Part shown: positions 47,202-58,257 of the stretch, piece by piece
Layout: every line of letters begins with the position of its first letter
How positions within the stretch are numbered: position 1 is the first letter of the stretch
Assembly (NCBI RefSeq): GCF_026262505.1
Contig: NC_067208.1
Span: forward strand, 10,611,962 to 10,675,961
From: Trichomonas vaginalis G3
Lineage: Eukaryota; Parabasalia; Trichomonadida; Trichomonadidae
Length of the DNA stretch: 64,000 nt
Direction: 5' to 3'
Made by a program: the position numbers and the translations under genes
The notes under the pieces: generated by a model
Seen by the model: only the letters and a program-made list of their open reading frames with translations
The model's database searches: none
Told to the model about the DNA's origin: nothing

Positions 47202-48008
47202 TCAAAAATACTCTGTTATTTTTTCCTTTAACAATGGTAAATCTTCTTTGAATGTAAGTATTGTACAACCTTTAATATCATAGTGTGTTTGAGGTAACGT
47301 ATCTTGAACTATTTGTTTCACATCTTCATTTGGAGTCATTGAAATCGGTAAGTTTTCGCGATAGAACCAATTTCTGTCAGATTTGTAAATCTTAGCAAGG
47401 TCGTAAAAGCTTTTGTTGTTTCTTCTGACTAAATGCAACATAACCATATCTCTGTCTTCTTCATTTTCCATCTCTTCAGTATAAATCATATACTTATAGT
47501 TCTTTTCCTTTCCTTTTGGTACCGAACGTGGTATTCTTTTCTGAATGCTTTTGTCTTTTGCTTCAATGACTTCATCTTTTGCTTGAAGTTTCTTTTCCAT
47601 CTCTTCACGTTCTTGTCTATGAATTTCATCTAACATCATGAAAATATAACAAGCATAGCGAGGTGACGCCCACATTGCAACAGCATTTACAAGAAGTCTA
47701 TGTACATACCAACCTCTCAAACCAGGAGCCAAATTCTTGCGATTTTCGTACGGAATCTCTACCCTCGGTTTTCCGAGGGTAGCAAACATATGAGGAAATT
47801 CTTCTAAAAGTTCTTTTGTCTGTTGGTTTTCAAACCAATGGTATGCTTGCTTTGTAGAACGAAGAGTATTCAAAATACTTTGCATTTGGTACATATCGTC
47901 TTTGACCGAACGAATGAGACGGAGTTGTTTGTTAAACTGTATGTACTCGTATTCTTCATTTATAGCTTCATGGACTATAACTGTTGTTGTGTTCTCTGTT
48001 GTTGACAT
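47202..48008 (-). CDS. KilA-N-type protein 2, B copy (~268 aa)
   Basis: Starts MSTTENTTTVIVHEAINEEY after a class II leader. It contains GWYVHRLLVNAVAMWASPRY, the coiled coil and the C-terminal domain, and ends slightly earlier than A (at ITEYF). The in-gene hairpin (47760-47781) has paired changes relative to A. Looks whole apart from the shorter end. Confidence 0.75.
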   Translation of the reverse strand: MSTTENTTTVIVHEAINEEYEYIQFNKQLRLIRSVKDDMYQMQSILNTLRSTKQAYHWFENQQTKELLEEFPHMFATLGKPRVEIPYENRKNLAPGLRGWYVHRLLVNAVAMWASPRYACYIFMMLDEIHRQEREEMEKKLQAKDEVIEAKDKSIQKRIPRSVPKGKEKNYKYMIYTEEMENEEDRDMVMLHLVRRNNKSFYDLAKIYKSDRNWFYRENLPISMTPNEDVKQIVQDTLPQTHYDIKGCTILTFKEDLPLLKEKITEYF

Positions 48009-48096
48009 ATCTGTCTTTACATACAAAATAAAAAAATAAATAAAAATAAAACTAACTTTATTTTCTATCTTGTATAAAAGACCAAAAATAAACGCT

Positions 48097-48711
48097 TTAC
48101 ATGTATTTTTCAGCAACTTCGTCAAATAATTTTATAGCTTTATCTATCTCATCTACTTCAAACGTTTCTTTACCTTTCGTGGGAGCACCATACATCTTCT
48201 CAAACTTTTCAAGTAGTTCTGTTTCTGCAGCTCTCATATCATTTACAAACACAACCTTAACTCTATTGACTGTAGAGTCATATCTACTACTTATATTATA
48301 TGTTCTTCCTATCTTATATCTCTTTGTATTGAAGTCCTTCGGTTTCTGAACGATGTAAAGTAAGCCTTCACTGCAACGTTCCGTATCGAACGAACCATAT
48401 GTTATGAAATTATATCCAACAACTGGGTCTACCCATAACAAAACTACTGGTATAAGACTTTTGTCAATGAGATATGCTGTAGTTCCATGAAATCTTACCG
48501 ATATCAAAAGCTCAGGATTTCTTGTCAAAATTTTCTGAGTAGAAGCAATTCTAACCCAGTCGTGGGATGTTTTCTTTCCAGATGGAGATATAATGTCTGA
48601 CAAAGAATATTTGTTGTATTTCTTTGAGTATCTTACGTTTAAATCACCTATTCTAACCACTTTGGTGTTATTGTCTATCTTTCTAACTGTTTCAAACTCA
48701 ATGTTTAACAT
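48097..48711 (-). CDS. T5orf172-domain protein, B copy (204 aa)
   Basis: Looks whole. N-terminal region: IEFETVRKIDNNTKVVRIGD and KYSLSDIISPSGKKTSHDWV, KilA-N-like in character. C-terminal T5orf172 region: GLLYIVQKPKDFNTKRYKIG with RTYNISSRYDS and a helical end (IDKAIKLFDEVAEKYM). T5orf172 is related to GIY-YIG nucleases and is common in viral KilA-N/Bro-type proteins. The class II leader TGTAAGAACAGGAA precedes the ATG. Confidence 0.75.
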   Translation of the reverse strand: MLNIEFETVRKIDNNTKVVRIGDLNVRYSKKYNKYSLSDIISPSGKKTSHDWVRIASTQKILTRNPELLISVRFHGTTAYLIDKSLIPVVLLWVDPVVGYNFITYGSFDTERCSEGLLYIVQKPKDFNTKRYKIGRTYNISSRYDSTVNRVKVVFVNDMRAAETELLEKFEKMYGAPTKGKETFEVDEIDKAIKLFDEVAEKYM

Positions 48712-48719
48712 TTCCTGTT

Positions 48720-49140
48720 CTTACATACAAAATAAAAAAATAAAAAAAAATAAAACTAACTTTAATTTTATTTTTTCTATCTTGTATAAAAGATATGATT
48801 TCATAGAATTTTTTTACGAAGTGTAAAAGTTCTCTTCGTCAAAAAAATACAGTTATATCATGAAATTTGGTCATTTTTTCAGCAAAAATATATTTTAGGT
48901 GAAGAGGTGAGATTTCACCTCTTTTTTCACCTCTTTTTTCACCTCAGTTATTTTATAAGCGTTTCACATGGTAAACGTTATTTTTTAAATTTTGTGAAAA
49001 CTCAACGGTTTGACACAAGCCATTTTACTCAGAATTTTACTCAGAATTTTGTTGCTGAATTCAGCAAAAATAATGTTTAGGTGAAGAGGTGAGATTTCAC
49101 CTCTTTTTTCACCTCTTTTTTCACCTGTTATTTTATAAGC
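48720..49140. other. Gene-free stretch with two B-type palindromic repeats
   Basis: Contains the class II leader of the T5orf172 gene, palindromic repeats at 48885-48951 and 49067-49130, and TTTTATAAGCGTTT blocks shared with A near 20810-20835. No gene is seen. Confidence 0.65.
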
Positions 49141-49141
49141 G

Positions 49142-50041
49142 TTTTACATGAATTGTATGATGTATATTTGAAATCCTAAACAATTTCGTAGCTTCTATTT
49201 CTTCTTTTAGTACATCGAATGTTTTAACTATGCCGAAGGTTTCTTTATACTTCTTCTTGACATCTGAAAGAAGGAAATCTTCTGCGTTGGATATTTTTGT
49301 TTAGAAATGTCAACATGTCCATTTTATCTTCTGCTGGTTTCTCTGCTTCTTTCTTTAAGTCAGCATAGTCGTTTCGCATACGTTCTATCTCTTTGACAGA
49401 ATAGTTATATTCCTCATTGCTGCTTTACATTTTGAACATTGTGGGTTCTTTAGCATTGTACATGAAATCTTACCTGCAAGTATGACTAAGGCGTCAATGG
49501 TTTTCTTTAACTCAAAAGTTACTGGTTTTATCTGTTCGTTCCATACCTTACCTCTTTTATCTTTATCTCTTATCTGCCATACACATTTTGCAACTAACGA
49601 AACAAAGTTGTCGTAGGTCTTAAATTCTTCAGATTTGTATATGTCAGAAACATTTTTATATACCATATCGCAATCTTTGTCCATAACTTTGTGGTTGCAA
49701 TGAAATCCAAGAAACTCATAGTTAACCTTACGTATGAACTTCTTTATTTCTACTGAGTCAGTTGCTTTGACTTCTATTTCATCGAATTCTGGAATAGTGA
49801 GCTTTTGTTGTTGGATTTCAGGTAGTTTAGGTAAATGGTCAATAATGTCCTGCATTTCATAAAGATACTGTTCATTTGTTTCATCTTTCGCACTACAGTC
49901 TAAATTATTTGTTAAAAGTTCTTGCTTTATCTTCTGGATTTCTGTTTCGAAAGTATATGAAGAAGGAATGAAGCTTTTCATCTCTACTAACATAGATGTT
50001 GGGTTCATGACTAACGAGTTTGGTGCTGTTGTTGCTAACAT
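49142..50041 (-). pseudogene. Unknown element protein (304-aa family), B copy, broken
   Basis: Starts MLATTAPNSLVMNPTSMLVE after GTTCTTACAATAAAAATAAA (reverse complement of the class II leader). It matches A's 19107-20021, with about three breaks toward the 3' end. Confidence 0.6.
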
Positions 50042-50220
50042 GTTCTTACAATAAAAATAAAAAAATATTTTTTTAAAAAAACCAACTATTATTTTTTATT
50101 TCGGGAAAATTCAAGAGGGTGAAAAAACAGGTGAAAAAAGAGGTGAAATCTCACCTCTTCACCTAAACATTATTTTTATTGAATTCAGCAACAAAATTCA
50201 AGAGTTTTGTTGTGTTTTCT

Positions 50221-50286
50221 ACGAGGGTAGAAAAGAGGTTAGAAATGAGGTTAGATCTAACCATCTACCCTAAAAATATATTTTTG
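50221..50286 (-). repeat. Dispersed palindromic repeat of A type inside element B
   Basis: Contains GGTTAGATCTAACC and GTAGAAAAGAGGTTAGA, i.e. the A code, only ~40 bp from a B-type copy at 50112-50178. It is the clearest exception to the element-specific pattern. Confidence 0.75.
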
Positions 50287-50305
50287 TCGAAAAAAAATGG
50301 TTCAT

Positions 50306-50968
50306 TTACTCACAATATTTTTGTACAAAACGACCCCAAACTTTTAACTTCTTTTCTGCAGCTTCTAATGCTATCTTAGCGAGTTCATATTCTCTAAATT
50401 CTCTCTTTAAATCTTCTTGTTCCCATTGGTCTAGTTCGTATGGAGAATCTCTATAACCAGAACATATCTCACGTTCATGTTCTATTTGTTTTTCATGCAT
50501 TTTTCTAACTTCTTCTTCAAACAAAGGTTTTGCATTCTCTACTGTATCTTCAAGTTCTTCTTCATCTAACTTCTCATGAACTTTCTTGTCTATGGAGTCC
50601 ATAATTTTTCCAACTGCTATACAATATTTTGGAGAAGCCCACATTGCAATATAGTTTACGAGTCTTGGGTCTACATACATTCCTCTAACCTGTTTGATTT
50701 CATCCGGAATTCCTGCATGAACTTTGTATAAAAAGCAACCCGCTGTTTTCCGCGGGTTGGTATATTCTTCACAAAATGCCTTAAAATACTCTTCCCAGGA
50801 CTTATTTCCAACAACCTTCTAAAGTCTTTCCTAAACTGCTGACACATCTTTGTTGCATTTATATAAACCATCCTTGTCTCTACGTAAGACTTCAATACCG
50901 TTGTAAGTGCCTTTTGTGAATGTTTCGCCATTAGATTTGTTCGTGAACGTTTTTGCTTCGACTGACAT
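50306..50968 (-). pseudogene. KilA-N domain protein 1, B copy, broken
   Basis: Retains YINATKMCQQFRKDFRRLL and GMYVDPRLVNYIAMWASP, and the coiled coil with KKVHEKLDEEELEDT. About three breaks. The hairpin at residues 70-77 of A is represented by AACCCGC/GCGGGTT (50737-50758). Confidence 0.75.
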
Positions 50969-51008
50969 TTCTGCTTACAATAAAAATAAAAAAATATTTT
51001 TTGGTGGG

Positions 51009-51028
51009 ACGTCGGACATTCGTTTGTG
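51009..51028 (-). promoter_or_regulatory. 20-bp shared motif, B copy
   Basis: Exact reverse complement of CACAAACGAATGTCCGACGT, between the class II leader of KilA-N 1 and the AGTACTGCTACTGTCAG repeat island, as in A. Confidence 0.7.
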
Positions 51029-51039
51029 GCTTAACCGTC

Positions 51040-51365
51040 GGACCACAACGATAAAAATCTCTGCTACTAGCAGTACTGCTACTGACAGTAGCAGTACTTT
51101 TACTGACAGTAGCAGTACTTTTACTGACAGTAGCAGTACTTTACTGACAGTAGCAGTACTTTATCGTCGAAAACCCTCTCAAATTTTCCTTTTTACTGCA
51201 ACTAGCAGTACTTTTACTGACAGTAGCAGTACTTTACTGACAGTAGCAGTACTTTTTCTGACAGTAGCAGTACTTTTACTGACAGTAGCAGTACTTTTAC
51301 TGACAGTAGCAGTACTTTTACTGACAGTAGCAGTACTGCTAGTAGCAGAGATTTTTATCGTCCAA
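51040..51365. repeat. Palindrome-bounded ~21-bp repeat island, B copy
   Basis: About eleven units of CAGTAGCAGTACTTTTACTG bounded by ATCTCTGCTACTAGCAGTAC and its complement. Same design as A 17732-18110, with different unit number. Confidence 0.8.
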
Positions 51366-51369
51366 CTTT

Positions 51370-51490
51370 ACAAATGTAAACTCCTATCGTTCTATTTTCT
51401 TCACTAGGGTCTAACACCAAAGTAACCTTACAAATGTAAACTTATATCGTTCTATTTTCTTCACTAGGTCTAACACCAAAGTAACCTATG
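51370..51490. repeat. 60-bp direct repeat, B copy
   Basis: Two copies of CTAACACCAAAGTAACC with TTCTATTTTCTTCACTAGG, inverted relative to A 17612-17731. Confidence 0.75.
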
Positions 51491-51524
51491 TACATGAAAT
51501 TTCACTGCATAAAAGGAAAAAACC

Positions 51525-51598
51525 TGCGCGAATCGGATTTGAACCGAGGTCTTCGACGTCTGTAGCGAGGTAGCCCATACCACTGAGCTATGAGCCGC
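51525..51598 (-). tRNA. tRNA-like gene, B copy
   Basis: Same A box and B box as A's copy. Here the T arm has a normal 7-base loop (CGG TTCAAAT CCG), so this copy folds slightly better. The acceptor stem is again imperfect. Followed by an A/T-rich stretch containing a Pol III-type T run on its own strand. Confidence 0.55.
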
Positions 51599-51703
51599 TT
51601 GCATATTTTTAAGTAAAATATAGTATATTTGTCATACAGTGAAGGATGACCAAACTTAAAAAAAATAAAACTAAAATATATTTTTTTCTATCTTAAGGAA
51701 ATT

Positions 51704-51776
51704 CATGAAAATTCAAGAGGTAGAAAAGAGGTAGAAAACGGGGTAGATATACCCTTCTACCCTAAAATATATTTTT
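51704..51776 (-). repeat. Dispersed palindromic repeat, intermediate type
   Basis: Has GAGGTAGAAAAGAGGTAGA with centre GGGTAGATATACCC, a third version of the code, next to the family X gene. Confidence 0.7.
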
Positions 51777-52635
51777 CAATACTTTTTCAGCACTTTTCCG
51801 TAGTTGTATATGAAAGACAATTCGAGATAAAAGTCATAGTACAATGGTATAATATGCTGCACACCGTTTGTTGTGAACCAAACTTGAAAGTCAGAGAAAC
51901 TGTTACTAGGTGGTTCGTAGAATTTAGAAGCAAAGTCATAAAAGTCCTTACCGATACATAGAAAACTATTGTTGCTTGAACTGAAACTTGCATGACACAT
52001 AACATTTTGAGGGTCAAACACGTTTCTATAAACTGTCAAATCTGTTGGTGGGCGTATAAATTTAAACGGACCGTCAGTGGTAATGGTTCGTTCTGGTTTA
52101 GTACCGAAAGAAATTGTGCCCAAGAACGTTTGTCTACTTCCCAAAATAAAAACTGTGTATCTCTTGGAGGGTTATTTTCAATCCTTTGAAATGAAACTGT
52201 GGAGTTCATCTTGTCATATTCTAGTTTCAGATAGTATGTTCCATTTAGTAAAGAATCGTATTTTTCTTGAAATTCCCAGTAGTATTTGTTTATTTGAGTT
52301 TGAAAGTCATTTAGAGTTTTTTCAAGACTTTCGTCTGAACGAATTGTAAAGATTCTCATTTCATCAAATTTGTCTATTAGACCATCAGAACCTTCATACT
52401 GCCCATGAAAATATACTGCGAACATAAAAGCGTTAGTTCTATTTGAAAACAAAACTCTTCTAAATCCTATTGCCTTTGCATCTGAAGGACTTTGAAGCCA
52501 ACGAATTGGAAAGTCAAACCTGTAAGTACGGGATGAAATTTCTTCATCTGAAATAGTCCTACCAGCGTTTGTAAAGATATAGTCTAACGGTTTTGTATCT
52601 GCTACTTTTGTTCTTTGTTTTTCAACCTGAAGCAT
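51776..52635 (-). pseudogene. Element protein family X, member 2, B copy, broken
   Basis: Starts MLQVEKQRTKVADTKPLDYI after TTTTTACATATATAAA and contains YRFDFPIRWLQSPSDAKAIG and NSFLCIGKDFYDFASKFYEP. About one break. Its upstream neighbour is the HNH cassette. Confidence 0.6.
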
Positions 52636-52660
52636 TTTATATATGTAAAAATATATGGTT

Positions 52661-53245
52661 TTAAAATGGTATGCCATATAGCTTCTTGAATTTGTTAAGA
52701 TATAGTCTAATGTATTTTCCATCTGTATCTCTAGCGTTTACATAAGCACAGCCTTCCTTAGTAAAACATACTTGTAATTTCCTATAGTTTACGCCGGTAT
52801 AAAAGTAGAAAGAGTCCTGTTCTTCGCTATAGTAGTAAAACTCAAACGTATGCTTACCATAGTCTGTAATTTCAATTGCTTCATCTTCTAATTCGTCGAC
52901 AAATTCGAATACAATATCTCTAAATTTGCTTTTGTTCTTATTGTTTTCAGAACAAGTGACCCAACGTAAGTTTTCAAGTCTATTGTCGTTTCTTATACGG
53001 TTTATATGGTCTACAAAAGGTAAATTGTTAGGGTTTGGTATAAAATGAGTTGCAATGACAACATGTTTAAGATAGTGTTTTCCACCAATCCTCATCCTAG
53101 CATATCCGTCATTTTGCTCCCATTCGCTTAAAACTCTTTTTGTCTTTTTGTTTCTGACTTCAAATGACTCACAACAGTGAATTTCATATTTCTCATCTAA
53201 CAAACAAGTTTCCCAACGGTCTTCTCCAACAAACTCAGCGTACAT
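52661..53245 (-). CDS. HNH homing-type endonuclease, B copy (194 aa)
   Basis: Starts MYAEFVGEDRWETCLLDEKY. HNH core: HVVIATHFIPNPNNLPFVDH with INRIRNDNRLENLRWVTCSE. Same length as A's copy and only a few percent different, but at another locus: here it stands where A has the 239-residue gene. Looks whole. Confidence 0.85.
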   Translation of the reverse strand: MYAEFVGEDRWETCLLDEKYEIHCCESFEVRNKKTKRVLSEWEQNDGYARMRIGGKHYLKHVVIATHFIPNPNNLPFVDHINRIRNDNRLENLRWVTCSENNKNKSKFRDIVFEFVDELEDEAIEITDYGKHTFEFYYYSEEQDSFYFYTGVNYRKLQVCFTKEGCAYVNARDTDGKYIRLYLNKFKKLYGIPF

Positions 53246-53280
53246 TTCAAATAAAATAAAAAAATATATTTTTAAAATAA

Positions 53281-53397
53281 ATGTTTTAAAATGGTATGCA
53301 ATATTTTATTTCTCATCTAACAAACAAGTTTCCCAACGGTCTGTTCCAACAAACTCAGCGTACAGTTCAAATAAAAATAAAAAAATATATTTTTCCT
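53281..53397 (-). mobile_element. Mini copy of the HNH cassette
   Basis: Read on the minus strand it has the leader, the first ~19 codons of the HNH gene (GGAACAGACCGTTGGGAAAC, TTGTTAGATGAGAAAT), then directly the cassette's 3' end (GCATACCATTTTAAAAC). It is an internally deleted cassette just upstream of the full one. A has the same arrangement at 24836-24945. Confidence 0.75.
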
Positions 53398-53981
53398 TTA
53401 CTTAACATAGCCACCAGCTACCAAAAGTCTTTGACGCCAACCCATACCAGCTAATGAAGGTTGACTTGGTTTAGTTTCCAAACTAAACTTTGGTTTTGGT
53501 TTATCTTCAGTTTTTGGTTTCTCTTCTTCTATCTGTTTTTCGTCACTTTTCGGTTTCTCTGACTTTACTTCACTTGCAGGAACAGTTGTGTCGTCAACAT
53601 CTTCATAAATATCATATGCCATTTGTTTTTGTTTTCCTTTCAACTTTTTGTGTTTGTTGTAAAGTTTAGAATATTTCGACTCTAAGTCAATGAGATGTTC
53701 TATAATGAACTGTTGGTCAGTGAAGTAAACTTTTCCATCTGTTGTCTCATAAACTCCTTCAGACTTCAATATTTTATTTGTGAGAGTCTGTTTCTTTTTT
53801 GAGATACTAGCCGTTCCATTTCTATGAAAAGTGACTTTGTAGTTAGGTTTGCATTTCCAGACCTGGCACTTTCTATTATTGAATTTTTCTCTTCATCTGT
53901 AAGTTCTTTGACAGGTTTTGACAATGGTTCTGAACTTTTTGTTTGTGGTGTCAAATCTACCGTTTCAACTTCTTCGGTCAT
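53398..53981 (-). pseudogene. Unknown acidic/Lys-rich protein, B copy, broken
   Basis: Matches A's 15058-15642, including the end GMGWRQRLLVAGGYVK and the Pro/Glu/Lys linker. About one break. The leader TTTTTTACTGAGATGAA is preserved. Confidence 0.6.
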
Positions 53982-54000
53982 TTCATCTCAGTAAAAAATT

Positions 54001-54156
54001 TTAGTTTGGTTTGTTTTCAACTGGTTGTTGTTGTTTTTTAAGTCGGTCTAAAACTTCCTGAGGTATAGGAAGAACTTGACAAACACGTGGTGGTGTAACT
54101 GCTGGAAGCCGACAAATCCATCTTGAGCCCATTTGTCTCAATGCTGTATTGTTCAT
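54001..54156 (-). CDS. Unknown small protein (51 aa), B copy
   Basis: Open at full length from MNNTALRQMGSRWICRLPAV, with a few substitutions, including LKKQQQPVENKPN for A's LKKPKQPVENKPN. Equal length in both elements supports it as a real gene. It has the same ACTGAGATGAAATG leader. Confidence 0.65.
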   Translation of the reverse strand: MNNTALRQMGSRWICRLPAVTPPRVCQVLPIPQEVLDRLKKQQQPVENKPN

Positions 54157-54175
54157 TTCATCTCAGTAAAAAACT

Positions 54176-54575
54176 TTACATTCCCCACGTTTGAGGTGGT
54201 TGCGGTTGGTTATTGTTTACCCACTGTTGTGCATGGTTATATCCTCTGTTAAAGAATCTTTCACCTTGGTCCATATAGTGTCCTGCTTGGTTATAGTAGT
54301 CATTTGCTTTGTTATAGTAGTTTCCTGCTTGTCTGGAAACATTGTCCATCCATCCTTGAACTTTTCCTCTTGTTTCAGGATTTGGAATAAGATTTGCTGC
54401 ATCTCGTGCTACATCCCAACCTTTCTGTACAGTTTGTATAATAGGTTGTGCTTTCTCTTTCAGTATACCTAATGTACTCAAAATCTTCCTTCCAACTCCA
54501 AATACACCTCTGGCTATTTTCCACTGCGGGCAAAAATCTGGATGCAACTCCTGCTAACGCGCCAAATAAACCCAT
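54176..54575 (-). pseudogene. Glycine-rich amphipathic N-terminus protein, B copy, broken
   Basis: Starts MGLFGALAGVASRFLPAV and ends NNNQPQPPQTWGM as in A. About one break. Divergent from the integrase gene across 16 bp. Confidence 0.55.
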
Positions 54576-54591
54576 TTCTTATAGGATAAAA

Positions 54592-55549
54592 ATGACGAAT
54601 CCAAACAAGGACCCCTATGTTTCTAAGGCAACAAAAAAAGCACTCATGATAAAAATCTTTAGTTCAACACCAAATGCTTGGTTTATGGATATCTTGGAAA
54701 ACATTCCGAGGTATAGAGAAGATGGACCTCCATACTGGCTAATATTTGTCGTCAAAACACAAGATACTGTGAAGCCATACCATTACAGTCCAAAAATATT
54801 TTAGATGTGAAAACTGCTTTGACAATATTCGTTGACAAATACCATCCAACAAAACTGACATCTGACTGTGAAAGTTCTTTCAAATCAGACGATATTAAAA
54901 ACTATCTGCGTTCAAAAAATGTAAACCAATATTTCATTGTCGACCAAAACCATTCTGCTCTTGGTGTCATTGACAGTTGTATAAAAATCTTAAGAGACTT
55001 AAACCAACCACAAGGTGGTGAAGCAAATGAAATGTCATATGATGACAAATATAGACACTTCTCCCAGGCAAAGATGAGACAAGTTTTAAATATTTACAAT
55101 AGCCGTAAACAAAAAGGTTTGGGAAACCACTCCCCTGAAGAAATGAAAAACAACCCCGACTTAGAGAAAGACTATATATTTAATAGTTTAGTCAAAAGAG
55201 ACAAACAAGAAAGAATGCCAGGCTTCAAACTTAAGAAAGGTGACAAAGTAAAAATAGAAATACCTAAACGCGACCCATATGAAAATACTATTGACTATGA
55301 CAACAATGGGAACTCGACAGGTACTCACATTCGTGTTCGTAAAATAGAAGAAAGTATACAAGAGAATATTATGAAGTTTTAGGCAAACATGGCAAAATGT
55401 ACACACTGCAAGCAGAAGATAAAACTACTATTGTCAGACCTCGTTTCAAACTTGTCAAAGTTCAAGGTGGTATACTTTCAAAGACAGTTCCTAACAAATA
55501 TAAGACAACTCCTGACCAATATGCTAAAGAAGTTGAAAATGACGACTAA
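54592..55549 (+). pseudogene. Polinton-type integrase, B copy, broken
   Basis: Starts MTNPNKDPYVSKATKKALMI. The D-D-acidic core with DD35 spacing is recognisable (LTSDCESSF, LGVIDSC). About two breaks. Its stop overlaps that of the convergent tail-fibre gene, as in A. Confidence 0.75.
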
Positions 55550-57128
55550 GCAATTCTATACCATGCGTAAACTGTCATGTAAGGTGGCATGTAGTCTTTA
55601 CTTTGTCCCGTTGTTTGCGTATATCCCGAAACGCGATGTGTATGGTTTCCATCTCCCTGAGTGTCACCCCAGAAACAATTTATAGCAAACTGAACGTCGT
55701 CTTTAACATCATATCCTTTACCTTTTTTCAAGGCGTGCCAATCCCAAAATTTATGCTTATGCCAACCTGCTTGAGATGTACTTAAATCTACGTAGTGACT
55801 GTGTGCAGGTAAATTTTCACCTGAAATCGTTTTACTTCCACCTGTTTCCTTTGAAGAGTTTGCACAATACAAAAACCTGTCGACTATTTGAGTCCAAGTT
55901 CCAAAACCCAGAACTGTTTCTGGTCTGGTAGAGTTCATTGACGTATAAATAGAGCCTATAGGATATACTGTTTGAAGTATTTCTGTCTTTAACGTTTGAA
56001 GCTCTGTTTTGTCAGCTTTTTTATCTAACTCATCGTTAACATATGTTTTGTCAGCTTTTTTATCATATAAATCTTGAGCAGTGAATTTAACTTTGTTTTC
56101 ATCCTCCATGACATAGACATTTCTACATCTAATGTATCTCATCGTTGTTATGTCTTCTTCCGATGTTAAACCTTGTGGAAAGTTAGGAGGTTTCCAATTT
56201 AATACATCCCCACCAGTTTCTTCAACCGTTCCTTCAATATTTTCTATACCAACAGTTGCGAAGAAATCGTGTGTATGTCCAACGTCACTTTTCCTGTTTA
56301 AGGTTTCTTGTAAGTTTGTAATATTTGCAATGGTATGTGTATGGTTCTTATCCGCTTTAAGGTCTAAACATCCTGAAACCCACCCTGTATTGGCTTTACC
56401 TTCTAAAATCTTCGAGATGTCCGTTCATTATACCATTCAACCCTTTCTTTAATTTCATTGTCTTTTTCATCCACATATTCCTTATCTGCCTTCTTCACTA
56501 ACGCACTAGCCATACAACCCCTATCTACCTTCTCCTCTAACTCACTGTTGACATATGTTTTGTCAGCTTTCTTTTCAAGGCTAACGTTTAAGTCTGTTAT
56601 TTCAGATATAGAATGTGTATGTCCAACGTCACTTTTCCTGTTTAAGGTTTCTTGTAAGTTTGTAATATTTGCAATGGTATGTATATGAGTCTTTTTAGAA
56701 TATTCGTTTTCAGCTCTTGTCACTTCACTTGACATTTTATTGTCAACATATGTTTTGTCCGCTAGTTCAGGATGAGTATGTTCTTTCGTTGCATATGTTG
56801 CATCTGCTCTGTCATGTTCTTCTTGAACTTTTTCAATGACATATTCTTTGTCAGCTTTGTTGTCAATATCTGCTTTCAAAAGAAGTTCATTTATAGGTTT
56901 CTCGTTTAAAGTTCCTTTTGTTGGATTTATACAGACAGTATGGTTCTTATTGTCTTGAAACAGAAACTCATCTGTCATTGGGTTTAATGTCAGTTTTAAG
57001 TTTCCTTCTTTCAATGACTCAGATATCTTAGAATAGTTTGAAAAGTTTGTTGTGTTCTTATTTAGAGCTTGCATAATGAGTTGTCGGTTGTGTTGTATTT
57101 CTCTCATAGACGCTGTTTCATTTGACAT
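55546..57128 (-). pseudogene. Phage-like tail fibre, B copy, broken
   Basis: N-terminus MSNETASMREIQHNRQLIMQ, shaft modules (ADKEYVIEKVQEEHDRADAT, DKTYVDNKM, GHTHSISEITDLNVSLEKKA), then the collar part YPIGSIYTSMNSTRPE...PPYMTVYAWYR. The shaft has fewer GHTHTIANITNL units than A and extra modules A lacks (VDRGCMASALVKKADKEYVD). About one or two breaks. Confidence 0.75.
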
Positions 57129-57146
57129 TTTTATTCTAGATAAAAT
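57129..57146. promoter_or_regulatory. Divergent promoter, B copy
   Basis: TTTTTATTCTAGATAAAAT lies between the tail-fibre and family X start codons, with the TCTAGA palindrome kept. Confidence 0.55.
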
Positions 57147-57992
57147 ATGCTTCCAATAGAAAAAGAAAATTCAAGAGTTGCTACAACTAAACCATTAGAT
57201 GAACTTTTTACTAATGTCGGTCAAAAGTTTGAGACAGAGACCGTAAAGCATGAAGGCTATCGTTTTGACTACCCATTAAGATGGCTAAGAGACCCATCTG
57301 TCACAAAAGCTATTGGCTTTCGTAGAATGAAGTTTGTGTCTGTAGAAGATAAAAGTTTTCCATTTATTGTAAGGTTTCATATAGATTATATATCTGAAGG
57401 GAAACGAAAAATGTGGGAAGAAATTGAGCTAATACAAGTTGACCTTTCATCTTCTCTACAGACTGCGTTAAAAAATATAGAAGATAAAATAAATTCATGT
57501 TATGCAAATATGCTGATGAATATGCAAATACCGAGAGCACACTTTATGTGAGAATTGTATATGACAAACAAAATTCACAAGTGTCATTTCAAATCTACGA
57601 AGACAATCCAAAGAAAGACGAACAAATATATACAGAATTCACTGCAATGTCATGGTATTATTTGCAAAGAATGTTAAATCAGAAAGTCGAACTTCCTTTA
57701 GCAAATATTTACAGTCGATATGCAAGAGATGAACCATATTTATTTAAAGATGTTTTCGACTCAGATGCTATTATAGTTCATGCTTCATTTTCTGTGCACA
57801 AACTCTTTTTTATGCTTGGCAAATGACTTTTACGAAAAACCTACAAAGTTATACGAACCACCAAGTGGAAGTATTTCAGACTTTCAAGTATGGTTTACTA
57901 CAGATGGAAGAAAAAGAATAATTCCATTATACCATGCGTTTTACTTAGAACTTAGTTTCATATACAACTACTATCGAACGGTAAAAATATAA
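57147..57992 (+). pseudogene. Element protein family X, member 1, B copy, broken
   Basis: Starts MLPIEKENSRVATTKPLDEL and ends GRKRIIPLYHAFYLELSFIY. About two breaks. Convergent with the small amphipathic protein gene. Confidence 0.6.
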
Positions 57993-57995
57993 TTT

Positions 57996-58240
57996 TTAAT
58001 ACGGTTGAGGTGTTGGATTTTGGTTGCCAACTTGACTGTGGTGCAGGTTCAGGCTGTTGTATAACAGGAGCTTGTTCTTCTGGTTCAGGGTCTTTAGGTA
58101 TAAATACCAACGAACTGACCTACTCTTTTACCAATATTTTTGACTCCGTTCCAAATTCCTCTTCCTACGGTTTTTATTCCATTCCATATACCTCTTCCGA
58201 CTCTTCTGAAGAAGTTTCCAATACTACTGAAGAAACCCAT
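57996..58240 (-). pseudogene. Small amphipathic protein, B copy, broken
   Basis: Counterpart of A's 10822-11064, recognisable by MGFFSSIG at the start and the Pro/Gln end. About one break. Confidence 0.5.
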
Positions 58241-58257
58241 TTTACTATATGTAAAAT

